Positions 1 through 11,201 of a stretch of DNA of 64,000 nucleotides are shown here, in pieces. The position numbers were made by a program, and so were the translations under genes. The notes below the pieces were generated by a model, which ran no database searches, was not told where the DNA came from, and saw only the letters and a list, made by a program, of their open reading frames with translations. Within the stretch, counting starts at the first letter, position 1. Each line of letters starts with the position of its first letter. The stretch lies in the NCBI GenBank assembly GCA_010909165.1, contig VJWM01000019.1:1116001-1180000 (forward strand), written 5' to 3'. The stretch is from Anthoceros angustus. Taxonomy: Eukaryota; Streptophyta; Anthocerotopsida; Anthocerotales; Anthocerotaceae.

Positions 1-179
1 GACGACAACACAATGTCTTCATATATTGGCCTGCAAAAGTGCTGCTATTGACTACTCATACCTTTGTTTAGTTTGCGGGTACAACGAATCCCACAACCAC
101 AACGAACTCCCGGGAGTCCTGTGTAGGAGGAGAAGGTGGGTACCGTAATGGGCTTACCAAAAGAACGTCGGCATGTGGG

Positions 180-360
180 CATCCTGGGCATCTTTTTATG
201 GTTTATCTGGAGCGAATCAGGATCATTGCTAGAAAAAAAAATGTGCCCAAACTTCCTAGTGGGGGCCAGCATGCCGGTGCCCTGAGCTTGTTCTTGCTGT
301 TTATGTGGAGCAAAATAAGATCAGCGCTGGGAGAAGAAATATGCCAAAACTTCCTAGTGG
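180..360. repeat. Imperfect direct repeat, two ~65-bp units
   Basis: Two related segments, about 185-250 and 297-360, each run from a tttatntggagc-like start to aacttcctagtggg. They are diverged and carry no convincing coding potential. They abut the hairpin satellite that starts at 377. Confidence 0.5.
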
Positions 361-376
361 GCAACCAACTTAGAAT

Positions 377-587
377 ATTATTCTACGCCATTAGATGGTA
401 AACATACCATCTTTATTCTACGCCATTAGATGGTAAACATACCATCTTTATTCTACGCCATTAGATGGTAAACATACCATCTTTATTCTACGCCATTAGA
501 TGGTAAACATACCATCTTTATTCTACGCCATTAGATGGTAAACATACCATCTTTATTCTACGCCATTAGATGGTAAACATACCATCT
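377..587. repeat. 36-bp tandem repeat with internal hairpin, ~6 copies
   Basis: Six near-identical head-to-tail 36-bp units. Each contains the inverted repeat AGATGGT-AAACAT-ACCATCT, a 7-bp stem with a 6-base loop, so each unit can fold into one hairpin. The copies are almost identical, which suggests recent expansion or homogenisation. No reading frame spans the array. Confidence 0.9.
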
Positions 588-599
588 TGCCGAACACAC

Positions 600-1050
600 T
601 ATAGACTTTGAACCATAACGCTATAGGGTAAGACGTCCTTCACTCCTTGCCTAACTTGACACCTCCACCTTCTCCATCTAGAAGAACTGAATCATCACTA
701 TCATCATCACTATCCATAGCTGTCGGGATCAGGGTTGAAGATGAGGACGGAGGGCACTAAATTTCTCTTTGATCACTTTTTGTCCGCCGCGTACAAACGT
801 TCCTGGAAATGAGCTGGAATCCATAGTACACGATGACTGTCTTATGAACCGACATCTTCTGAATATTGGATGGCTTGCACGCTTTAGCACCTTTGCTGGT
901 AGCAGGCAGTTCTCTGTCCTCCTAAGTCCTGACGAAGTATTCTCCGACATACTTTCCCTCGTAGGCATGAGTGTGCTCGGTTGGCCACCAGTGCACAAGC
1001 AAATAGGGGTCAGCGGCTGTAAGGTGCATGCACAAATTATCTAATTATTT
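600..1050. other. Unassigned stretch, possible decayed coding sequence
   Basis: Short ORFs occur on both strands. On the minus strand one frame near 640-720 reads as an acidic Asp/Ser-rich stretch ending in a stop. Other frames are interrupted and no domain is recognised. It may be an old transposon or gene remnant. Confidence 0.2.
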
Positions 1051-1284
1051 AAAAAATTCATATACAAATAAAATAGATAAAAAATCATCTTACATTATGT
1101 ATTAGATATTGTCATGCATTAATGCTCTCCGCAGTATGTGAGGATAGAGACGCAGTGTCCTCCCTTCAAAGAGTGGCATCCACACTTGGGTTAATTAGAA
1201 GTCTAGAGTCAAGCATCCCAAGCAAGTGTCCTTGGGACGGATCAGTGCTTGGATGGGGTACCACCCATTCCCCAACTCCATGGC

Positions 1285-1640
1285 CTTGTAGGGCCACATG
1301 TTATAAATCATGCCTTCCTTTGTGCAGTGTGCGGGGCCGCCCGATTGTTAATGCCCTATGGGCCTACAGCCTAACATGTTATAAATCATGCCTTCGTCTG
1401 TGCAGTGTGCGGGGCCGCCGATTGTTAGTGCCCTACTCTAGATTAAAGTCCTAGTGCGAGACTTCGATGTACACTTTGATATATCTACATAAAGTCTCCA
1501 AATTCTCTAAAGAAAAAATATAGACACCGTTGCTATGAAGTTGGAAGGATCTTCAATGTACATTGAAATATCTATATTAAGTCTCCAAATTCTCAAAAAA
1601 CAAATCCAGACGCAGTCGCTATCGAAGTTGGAAGGATCTT
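1285..1640. repeat. Two pairs of direct repeats
   Basis: A ~65-bp segment containing the shared core gtgcagtgtgcggggccgcc is repeated at about 1301-1355 and 1375-1433. A second, more diverged ~100-bp pair (aagtctccaaattctc core, then gaagttggaaggatctt) occupies about 1450-1550 and 1545-1640. No gene is seen from 1 to about 2300. Confidence 0.6.
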
Positions 1641-2340
1641 GTAGTCAAATAATGTGTCGTATGGGGATCGTGGAGGGTGCGTCCAAATCATCGTGTGACA
1701 AAGAGGGAAAAGGCAATTGCCATTCATGATACTAGAACACTGTGCGGCTCTGCCAATATAAAGTTATCCACACTGGCTGTTCCCGTCGCGACATTCTAAA
1801 ATATTAAATCCCATTTGAAGTCACTGCCACGCTTCCCAAAACCAGTGCGTCCTCGGGAGATGGTCCACCGTCCCCTCGGCACCTCGGCACCTCTGCGGAA
1901 ACCCGTGCTTGGCTTCCTAGGGGCCACAGCCCGGAGCTGCGCAGCTGCAGTTTCCCCTTCCCCTGCCTCCGGAAATCAATTCCGCCTCCTCCTCACAACG
2001 CGCCGGGCTGCAGCTCCCGTCGACCATCTTTGCTGCGCGGGATCGCAGCTTGGACGGTCTGTGGACTGTGGAGTAGCTATTGAAGTAGGTCCTCCAAGGG
2101 GAAATCTTGCAATTGGTGGCCTCAGAGCCTGACACAGGTGCATGAAGCATGCAGTCCGCCGGCAGGGGGGTCTGAAATTGGTATTGTATCTCACTGCTTT
2201 CCTGCGTTGCTTACATGCGGTCTGTGTGTTTTGTGACTGGAATTTGTGAGATTTGATTGATCGGTTTGGGAGAATTTTCACAAATCGGTTTGCATGTGTG
2301 CAGAGAGCGAGTGGAGGGAGGAAAAGGAGGCACTGCCAGG

Positions 2341-3632
2341 ATGTATGATCCGCGTGTCTTCGGCGCACATCCGGGCCACCTCACCAAGCCGCGATCCAAA
2401 TCGGAGAGGCAGCGCAAGGAGGCTGGGAGCAAGGACAGGCAGCGCGCGGAGACTGGGAAGAAGGAGAGGCAGCGCCAAGAGACTGTGGGGAAGGAGAGAC
2501 AGCGCGAGGAGACTGTGAACGAGGAGAGGCAGCGCGAGGAGACTGTGAACGAGGAGAGGCAGCGCGAGGAGACTGTGAACTATGGCCGCTGGAGGAGTGA
2601 TCACGTTACAGCATGGAGTGGAAGAGCGACTTTCGTAGGGAAAATCACGCCAAACTACAGATCCGACAATCCGCCAGTTATTCCGTTCGCCTGGGAGGAA
2701 GCTCCGGGCAAGGCTAGGCTCCGTCATTGGGAAGAGGTCGACCAGGGGCCACTTAGGCGGAGGAAGGCGCATCGGGTGAAACTTGCTCGCAGATCTGTGT
2801 TTCTGATGTGCAGGGGGATAAGAGATATTGAGGGATCCGGCAAGGTTGCCTGCAGATCCTGCGAACATAGGGATGGACCAATTTTGCCCGAGACATGCAT
2901 GTTTCACGACAGGGTTACGTGTGACAGAGACAAGGCTGGCAAACCGCGGCTCTGGTGTAGCAATGCGTTAGCGGCCTCTGACGATGATCTTGAGGAGGAA
3001 CCTCTGAGACCGCCACCGAGGATTGCTAGGCTAAACGCGGAGTCCTTGAAGTCGTTGTGCATGCCTTCCGCGAGAGATGAAGATGAGTTGAAGCGTGTCC
3101 GAGGTAATCAGGATCTGAACCCTATGCAAGCTGTGCATTGTGCAAAGGGAATCCCTTCCTGTTGCAAACATCAGTACAAGCATTGTGAATGTGACGGCAT
3201 TGTTCATTGGCAGCTTCAGCCGGAAGCTTAAGGCAGGGTTCTGTTTTCCCTGTGAGCCCGACTACGCTCGACGGAACTCTGATGTGCAGAGGAAAGCAGC
3301 AACCAGCGAAACCTGGCAATCGTACAGGCACCTCGAAGACGGCCGACAAGCCAGTGAGGGGTATCGCTCGTTTCCTGCATCGCCGTGCGTCTTCGGGTCA
3401 AAGCGGTTCCCCTCTTCAGCTAGGTGAAAAGAAAGGGGGCCTACCAAGGAGAAGGTTTCCGGACTCTGTGTGTATTCCAAATTTAGGCTCTGTGGAGCAG
3501 GATGTGCATGATCCAGCAAGAATGGCTGGTAAAGTAAGCAATCTTCTGCAAAGCCAGAGCGTTTGGGACTATCCCAAAACTGCCCTCGTTCGAGTGGCCA
3601 CTTGTGATGTTCTTGGCTGCATGCCTCAATAA
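2341..3632 (+). CDS. Two-exon DUF688-like protein with 10-residue repeats
   Basis: Proposed exons are 2341-3103 and 3214-3632, giving about 393 aa. The 110-bp intron has GTAATC and GGCAG borders and joins two phase-1 ends, so the two open frames fuse cleanly. The first in-frame ATG is at 2341; an upstream open frame without ATG is probably 5' UTR. Residues about 22-81 are six charged 10-aa repeats of ERQREETVNE type. About 30 residues later comes IPFAWEEAPGK, which matches the PFxWExxPGxP signature of plant DUF688 proteins. The remainder is basic and Cys/Arg-rich with no further domain recognised. DUF688 proteins have no settled biochemical function. Assignment rests on that one motif and the exon structure. 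The downstream flank carries a duplicated hairpin at 3698. Confidence 0.6.
2404..2583 (+). repeat. In-frame 30-bp minisatellite, 6 units
   Basis: Six contiguous 30-bp units start gagaggcagcgc. The last three are nearly identical and the first three diverged. They encode the charged 10-aa repeats of the gene at 2341. Confidence 0.9.
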
Positions 3633-3697
3633 CATTGTGTTCCATGTCCAAGCGTAGTAGGAAAGATTGTTAGATGTACATGACAGTGGGAATATCC

Positions 3698-3765
3698 CGC
3701 TGGGACTTTCTCAAAGCATCGGCTTTGAGGACGCTGGGACTTTCTCAAAGCATCGGCTTTGAGGA
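3698..3765 (+). repeat. Duplicated 34-bp hairpin unit
   Basis: Two exact tandem 34-bp copies each contain CTCAAAGC-ATCG-GCTTTGAG, a perfect 8-bp stem with a 4-base loop. They lie 66 bp past the stop codon of the preceding gene, so they probably fall in its 3' UTR. Confidence 0.8.
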
Positions 3766-3990
3766 GTTGTCTCCTATATTCTGGAAGATCGGATGATTTT
3801 AGGGTAGTTCGTTTACCGTTATCGCCCATATTACGTTGAGTTGTGTGCATGACATTTGGCTCAAAAAGCGGATGAGGTAGATTGCGGTAAAGTTGGATTA
3901 AATTCTGGGTAAAAGTTTGGTGAAGTAACTTGAAACGTGATCCAGTCAGTGACTGTCTCGTGAAGTCGTGAGGCCCAGATTCCAGGAGCT

Positions 3991-5143
3991 ATGGCGTCGT
4001 TGGTGTGGCAGCAAAGCACGCTGCTTGCGGGCCACAGCCTGCAGAATGCGGCAGCAGCTCCGCTCTGTGCTGCAAATCCTCGATGCACCTTCTCCTGGAT
4101 CCTGCACCAGGTCAGCTGACTACCGGATTTGCGCTACTTCCTTGTGTCCTGAGATTTTGGATGGTTGATTCGCAATGCACTCGGTTACGGACTGTTTTTT
4201 GTTTTGCTGAGATCGCAGAGGAGCTCTTCATGGGTTGTGCGAGCAGCAGAGGAGCCGGCTCCAGTTGCGAAGCCGCCTCCCAAACCTTCGGCTAAGCCTG
4301 CCTTCAGCAGTGAGTGCATCGTTTCCGGGTAGGCTTTTGAGGCATTCCGTCTGCTGATGCCGATGCTTAGCACTGAATGCTCGTTTCCTTCGCTTGTCTG
4401 CAGTGAGCAAGGGTCAAATCGTGAGGGTTGATAAAGAGAAGTACCTCAACAGTGTTAACGTAAGTAAGGCTTTTGCTCAGAATCCTTGCCATGTCGCTGT
4501 CGTTTGAAGGTTGTGCTAGGTTAGCGATTTTCTGTCACGCCGTTGGGGTGACTGTCGTGACTGGATGCTGCAGTATCTCTCTGTAGGCCATCCACCCTAT
4601 TTCAAGGGCCTGGACTACATCTACGAAGATCGTGGGGAGGTTAGTATATGTCATTCTCTGCTGAAATGGATGTTTGCTGTGCCTTCCAGTTGTGAACCAG
4701 GAGCCTCTTCTGCCTGGCACTGTCATGCCGCGTTCGTTTGCTTTCATGTGGCTCTCAATGTGTTGGTAGGAGTATTTTGTGACCTTTTCACCTTTGGCCC
4801 ACAGGTTCTGGACATTAGGATTTTTGAGACAGGCGAATACGCTCTGGTAAGAGTCTCGAACACACCACTTGGTAGATCCCTAGAATGCTCGAAGCTGAAT
4901 GCTTGGAGATATCTGACCTTGTGTCGGTGACGAACCAGATAGCGTGGGCCGGTATCCCAACTTCACCTGCATGGCTTCCCACCGACATGCTGATCAAGGT
5001 ACGAGCTGGCCGCCTAGACTCTATCTGCAATTCCTGAGAATGGCTCGTCCTTTTCTTTGAGCAAGAGCAGCCACTCCGAAGTCTTGTTGACTGTCGTTTG
5101 TTTTGCCTTGCAGTCTGCCAAATTAAGCTACAAGCGGACGTGA
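3991..5143 (+). CDS. ndhO: NAD(P)H-quinone oxidoreductase subunit O, chloroplastic
   Basis: Nuclear gene for the NdhO subunit of the chloroplast NDH-1-like complex, which drives cyclic electron flow around photosystem I. Exons: 3991-4110, 4219-4309, 4404-4459, 4574-4639, 4805-4846, 4939-4998 and 5114-5143. All six introns are GT-AG (92-165 bp) and the phases join without a break, giving 154 aa, close to the usual size. Residues about 1-70 look like a plastid transit region followed by an Ala/Pro/Lys linker. The mature part holds the family hallmarks IVRVDKEKYLNS, YLSVGHPPYFKGLDYIYEDRG, FETGEYAL and WAGIPTSPAWLPTDMLIK across exons 3-6. The C-terminus is short. The exact first-exon donor is the least certain point. 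Confidence 0.93.
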
Positions 5144-5412
5144 CAGGATGATTCGTGTATATTGTACGTTGCCTACTGTATACCACTTAAATCTACATGC
5201 TTTCCATGGGAGCTCTGAACTACCGACTTCTCGCTGGGTCGGTGATCACTTTGGCACGACATCCTCTTGGCTTTTCATCCTTTATCCTTCCTTGCGATAC
5301 GAAACCCAGCATTGACAATGCCTGGAAACGTGCAAAATGGGACATTCCAGGGCCTCGAAGGAGATCTTGCATGACACTGGGTAATATGAACCAGTCTGCG
5401 GCCCTTGGTCAC

Positions 5413-7888
5413 CTCACAGCCACCGGCCATTTCTTCCTTGATTTGAGTTCCCACTGAGTGCTCTCCATCCTGTCCTCCCTGCTCATGCGATGTGTGGCCC
5501 TCCAGACAGTGTGTGAGCCGTCATGGGGCGGTAGTGTGAAAGAAAAGCTGCACAGGGCTGTGCGAACGTAGCGGGGGATGCGGAAGGCAGTGATGTGAAC
5601 TCGCAGGGAAGGGTACGGTGCCGGACGTTCACGTATTGTGTTGGCGGCAGCGAATGCTTTGCTGTAGGAAAGTGTAAAAATGCACATGCCAACGCGCTTC
5701 CCCAAGCACCCTACGGCGCCTACACATGTATGGCCTGATGCGATGCAGGTGAGCTTGCCTTCCTTCATCCTCCTAGAAGCGCCAAGAAAGGATTCGTCAT
5801 GCTCTGTACTCTGGGAGGCAGAATATGGATATGACGATCCTCTGTTCCAACACATGAATGACACGAATGGCAAGAGCCTGATCAAAAGGAAAGTTGGTCT
5901 GGTTATCCTGCCAAGGTGTAGGAAGTGGCAGGAGCACTCAGGCTGCAAGCAAGCATGATTCGTACTAGCACGCTCTTTCCCACATGTACCCATTTTGCTG
6001 TACCAGGAATTCCACCTATGCAACATGTACTGGCACACTATCTGGAGCTACTGAGGGGACTGGTGGCCGTCGGCGGATGCCTTGGGCACTTCAATGGAAG
6101 GACGGCAGAGCTCACAGGCTGGTACATCCAGAGAGAGAAGAGGTGCAAATCATTGAGCTATGAGGAAGGCTTATCAGCCATGAGTGCACTCCAGAGGCCA
6201 TAGGACAATGAGACAGATGTGCATAGGGCTCACCTGACCCCCCATACTGGTGCCTGGTGGGGCCAAAGGATCTGTTGCCACCAAGAATACTTCTCTATTT
6301 GACTGCAGAGACGTTTGGTATTGCACCCAGGCAGCGTTTTGTACGGTCAGGGGAGTTGAGATGCCTGGTTAAGGTGACAGTGGACGCCGAGACCGATGCC
6401 GCAGTGGTTTAGCACAGAACATCCAGCTTGCAAACCCATTTCCCGGAGTGTAGTGAATAGTGATGAGCCAACAAGGGAAAACAAAAGAACGTCAGAGGGG
6501 TTTGTGTTGATCAAGAGCATCAGGAGGATGGACGAGTGAAAATCTGTGAAGCCAACCTGACGAGACGGCTGGCATGGCGGCGGGGCGGGCCAGTCTGTCA
6601 GCGCCCACTATTGCAAGTTGCGACAGTGCTGCTGGTGATGGGCTTCGCCTGGAGTAATTTACAGTAGAACCCTGTGGAGGATGCGAATCAGGATCGAGGG
6701 CTGGTCCAGAGGCTCCAGATCCAGAACTTGAAAGTTGATAGGGGCTTGGTGGTGAGTGAACAGAACGCGTGCCGGACCCTGGGGTGTCAGGGGCTGCTCT
6801 GCAGCAGGCATGTCCAGGCACTCTACTGCAGGAAAGGCGTCGGTGTCGCTTATACTCATCACTTTGACGGACGGAGCACCAAAAGCCATATCTGGGAAGC
6901 CTGTTTCCTGTTGACTTGGGCATCCGTGATCTTTGTTACGAGAAGCTGCGTTCCTGTGTGCGTAAGCCTGAAGGCCGTGATCCGTCTTTGTGCAGAGCTG
7001 TATGCTTGCATCTTATTGTTGTCCTTTTGGTTGCACCAGCACATGTCCCGTCACATGTGCAAGCCCAGGCTCCGTGCACTCGAGCTGACCCCCTTGATCA
7101 GGCTGCAGAAATCAAAGGCCAGCCCTCACTCTGGAGGCTGTTCATCGACAGGACGTGGCAGCAGGGAGGCTTGAACCTTGCCGTGCACAGTGCGGCTGTA
7201 GACAACAGGGAATGGACAGGAATCCTAACTGCATACAGTGAGTGGGATGTTCACTGTTTGCAGGCTGTCGGGAAGTGGAGTTCTACGTCACCGTGAAGGG
7301 GAAGGGTTGGGGTGCAGAGCTACGACCACTTCGCCTAATTCTTTGTCACCTTCCGGCGGGTGCCATCCCCACCTGGCCTGACCCCAAATCATGGCCGGGC
7401 ATGCGGCACCTGTTGCAATGATCCACATACACATGCTCCCTGGAAGAGGCGGAAGCTCACCACCTCTTGCCAGGCAGGCAGGTACAGCCTACAGGGTACA
7501 TATGTACCAAGTTGGATTCAGCTGATGGGTACCATCTCCTGTGGTCTATTCATGCAGTGGCGGGCTGGTGGACTGCAACTTTACAGGATGCAGCAAGTCG
7601 GTGGAGGAGTGGCACTGGAGTCGCAGTCCTTCCTGCTGGCAAAGCTTTCATCCCAGGCACATGTGGTGGGTCTATCACTACAGCCAGTGAACCACGATCC
7701 AAAGCACCCAACCACTAGTATGGTGAACACTGAACACCATCCCGCTCTCTCCTCAACCATGATCTGGATTGCATCACTGATACTCACACCGCTCAGGAAC
7801 CCCGTGCCCTGCGTGTCGATCTCAAAGGAATGCAGGCCGGGGAGTCTCAATGGAGTCCAATCCCTTCGCTTCCTTCCTCTCTTGCTTC
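5413..7888 (-). CDS. Candidate multi-exon gene of unknown function
   Basis: I do not recognise the product. Several minus-strand segments read as ordinary protein between good splice signals: 7790-7888 joins 7585-7677 in phase across a GTGTGA-TAG intron; 6671-6907 (79 codons, ending before GTTCTA); and 5413-5661 (polypyrimidine-ACAG acceptor, GTGACC donor). Pieces near 7310-7440 and 7110-7240 also look coding but I could not phase them. The translated segments are rich in Pro, Leu and Val and lack obvious membrane spans. Competing plus-strand frames exist, including a 461-codon one at 7360-8745 of unlikely composition. The ends, intermediate exons and even single-gene status are uncertain. 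Confidence 0.33.
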
Positions 7889-8349
7889 CTGCGACAGGTG
7901 CCAGTGTCACCCTCATAGAAGTCCAGCAGGAAGACACTGGACACACGTCCCATGAGAGGCAGAAAGAGCTCCAACAAGCTACATACAGTATGTCGAAAGC
8001 CCAAACAAAGGTGGCTGTCAGCACTCACGTGCGCAAAGCCGTCAGAAGCCAAACCTTGTCACTTTCGCACAAACTCGCACATCCTGGCACCAAAACTGGC
8101 GTTCACACAAACACACCAACACCCAAATTTCGAACCTCGTCCTCCACTGCAGCCCGGGTTTTTCCATCTCTTTTTCATAATAAAGTCTCCATTTCCCGTT
8201 TCCTGCAGTTCAGGCATGAGCAGTTGCCATCAGCTGGGGTAGCTGTTGTGGTTGGCAGGCAGCTTCGGATCGGTAGCTCAGACATCTCGCACCAGACGCT
8301 GTTGCCTCCCCAGACTCCACCTCCACAACAGCATGTGAAAGGACATCAC

Positions 8350-8400
8350 ACATCGACATACATACATACATACATACATCATATATGTATGTACACCCCT
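8350..8400. repeat. TACA microsatellite with palindromic end
   Basis: A (taca)n tract is followed by its inverse, atatatgtatgtaca, so the tract can fold back. It appears non-coding. Confidence 0.7.
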
Positions 8401-8939
8401 TCTGACACCTGTACACTATTGCGAACACAAACTCCAGGCAGCAGAATGTCTGCCCTGGTTCAGAACTTGAAGCATCATCATCCATCCAGCTTGTGGGTTC
8501 ATCGTCTGTCCTTGAAATGCAAAACCACCCCGCCTTTCGTCCCCCTTTTCCTCCCCCTTTTTCCACATAACAAATGTTTCCAGCATTCCCCTACTTTGAG
8601 AAATAGGTCCATCCATCTGGAAGTACATACATACTCTGGAGGCCTGGCCTACTCCACGGCCACGGTCTCGATCACACACGACACACTTTTAAGACAAAGC
8701 GTGTGGCCGCGGCCTATTAAGATCCCGCACTGTTCGAAATTGTAGGGATGTTGCGGCTCCGAGGCAGCCGGTAACGGATCAAGCGAAGGTCTGCTGTCTG
8801 TTGTCTGCCCGCTCTCTGTCTGTGCAGTGGGTGTGGGATTCCCGTATGCCTCGCTTCTTTCCGCCAACACCGCCGCTTTCTCCTCTTCCACTTACAAAAC
8901 GCCCCCCGTTCGTCTCGAGACGTCTTCCTCTCGTCTCCT

Positions 8940-9075
8940 TCCTTTCTTTTCCTTCCCGCCCCGCTCGCCCGCCTTCCCGCTCGCCTCGCCTCGCCTCACC
9001 TGCTTCGCCCCGCCCCGCCCCGCCCCTCGCCCGCCGTCCCGTCCCGTCCGTCCCGTCCCGCCCCGCCTTTCCGTT
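8940..9075. repeat. C-rich pentamer tract (CCCGC/TCGCC/CCCGT)
   Basis: About 135 bp made almost wholly of ccgcc-, tcgcc- and ccgtc-like pentamers with C-only runs on the + strand. It ends just before the first AUX/LAX exon and is therefore likely 5' UTR or core promoter. The minus strand is correspondingly G-rich. Confidence 0.7.
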
Positions 9076-9116
9076 TGAACTCTGCTAATCGCTCTGACGT
9101 ACTCGGCATTGCGCAG

Positions 9117-11201
9117 CTGTTGTCCCGGACTGGGCGTCTGACAGCTTCCGGAAGCCATGGGGCTGGAGGCGCGGCTGGTGAATTCCCAGCGCGCGCGGCC
9201 GACGAGGAGGAGGGGCTGGAGCTGCGGGAGCTGCGGCTGTCATCGGGCCAGGAGGATTCGTTCCTGGCCGGGACGTTCAGGAAGTATGTCTGGCACGGCG
9301 GCTCCACCTACGATGCCTGGTTCAGCTCGGCTTCCAATCAGGTGGAGTTCGGTCACCGGGGCCGGGTGGTGGGCAAGCCTGGACTGCAATTCCGTGCCTT
9401 GGTGACGTGTTTGTGTCTGTCTGGCGGGGCTGGCAGGTTGCGCAAGTTCTGCTCACGCTGCCCACCTCGTTTGCGCAAATGGGGCTGGCGTCCGGGGTCA
9501 CAGCCCAGCTGCTGTACGCCTTCTTGGGCTGCTGGGCGGCTTACCTCATGAATTCCCTCTACCTCGAGTACCGGAGCAGGAAGGAGAAGGAGTCTGACAA
9601 TTTCAAGAATCACGTCATCCAGGTGCTGTGGCTCGAGGGAGGGTGGGTTGTGAGATACGCCGCTGCTTGCTGGTTTTTTTTTGAGACTGAGGTTGTTGGG
9701 TTGCAGTGGTTCGAGGTGCTGGATGGGCTGTTGGGTCCCTACTGGAAGACGGTCAGCTTGTTCTTCAATGTCACGTTTCTTCTGTTCGGCTCTGTGATTC
9801 AGCTCATAGCCTGCGCCAGGTGATTGTCCGATTCTGTCGTGCTGCTGTCGATGCAATGCAGGATGATAATTTTGTGATGAGGATGAGGAGGCGCCTGACT
9901 GAATCCTCATGGGTGCAGCAATATCTACCTCATCAACGACAGCTTGGACAAGAGGACGTGGACGTACATCTTCGGGGCAGTTTGTGGGCTTACCGTCTTC
10001 ATCCCCACTTTTCACAACTACAGAATTTGGTCATTCCTAGGCATTGTCATGACAACGTACACAGCGTGGTATATTACCATCGGGTCGATCGTTCACGGAC
10101 AGGTTTCATCACATTACTCTCTTGTCGATGCGAGAAGCCGATTTGGGTGAGAGACAATTCTCATCGCCGCATGCCTGTTGATGCAGGTTCAGCCTACAAC
10201 CCATGTAGGGGCCCACGACAAGGAACTGTATTTCACTGGTGGCACCAACATTCTCTATACTTTCGGGGGACATGCAGCAACAGTGTGAGCGTATGCCTCT
10301 TGTGCAAATTCCCACAATGGTGGAAATTGGGCTTGCGGACTCATTTCCCTGGTTGCTGGTGACAGGGAGATTATGGATGCTATGTGGAAGCCGGCCAAGT
10401 TCAAGCTCGTCTACGTGTACGCGACGCTGTATGTGCTGACTCTGACCATACCTTCTGCCATCAGCGGATACTGGGCCTTCGGAGACAGGTTGCTGAAGCA
10501 AAACAACGTCCTCTACTTACTGCCTAGGACTCCCTGGCGTGATATGGCCGTCATTCTCATGCTCATCCATCAGGTAAGACCCGCTGCCAGGCTTCCTTGT
10601 GTCTGTCCATGGACGATGCTTGCCCACCTCTTGGTGCTCACAGCAGCTCCTGCCTTCTTCTCCGCCAGTTCATCACCTTCGGATTTGCCATCACTCCAGT
10701 TTACTTCGTGTGGGAGAAGATCATCGGGATTCATCGGACAGGAGGCCTTCTCCTGAAGGCCGTGGCAAGAATACCCGTTGTGCTGCCCGTGTGGTTTTTC
10801 GCCATCATCTTCCCCTTCTTCGGGCCAATCAATTCCGCAGTTGGAGCATTGCTCGTCACCGTCACCGTCTACATCATTCCTGCAGCGGCCCACATGATGG
10901 TGTTCCGCACTGATCAGGCTCGCAGGGTGAGTGCCCTGCAAGCTTGTCTGTTTTCTCGAAAGCTTAAAATTTACCAGATGAGTCTAATGGCGGACATCGT
11001 TTACAGAAAGCGGTGGCGAAGCCTCCCTTCTTCTTTCCAAGCTGGACCGTCGTCTACCTCATCAATGCATTCGTCATTGTATGGATTGCGGTAATTGGAG
11101 TGGGCTGGGGAGGATGGGCAAGCGTGAAGCATTTTGTGTCGCTGGTGTCAACGTTCGGCGTATTCGACAAGTGCTTTCAATGTCCGCCCAAAGCCCACTA
11201 A
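9117..11201 (+). CDS. AUX1/LAX-type auxin influx carrier, copy 1
   Basis: Plasma-membrane auxin/proton symporter of the amino acid/auxin permease superfamily. Exons: from about 9117 to 9341, then 9437-9622, 9707-9819, 9919-10102, 10187-10284, 10366-10573, 10669-10926 and 11007-11201. All introns are GT-AG, 80-99 bp, and phases agree. Family signatures include WHGGSTYDAWFSSASNQ (exon 1), VAQVLLTLP, RTWTYIFGA, TNILYTFGGHA, EIMDAMWKP, IPFFGPINSAVG-like FFGPINSAVGALL and YIIPAAAH. About ten hydrophobic spans are seen, as expected. The start is unresolved: the open frame of exon 1 has no ATG, and the nearby ATG at 9157 is in another frame. An upstream coding exon or a frame error is possible. Two paralogues lie 5-10 kb downstream on the other strand. 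Confidence 0.9.

Noticed and set aside
377-587. CRISPR-like array
   Set aside because: Units are contiguous tandem copies without variable spacers, and the context is a plant nuclear genome.
7360-8745. A 461-codon open frame on the + strand
   Set aside because: Composition (His, Thr, Ser, Pro rich), a microsatellite inside it and no recognisable motif; it lies partly antisense to better splice-bounded minus-strand segments.
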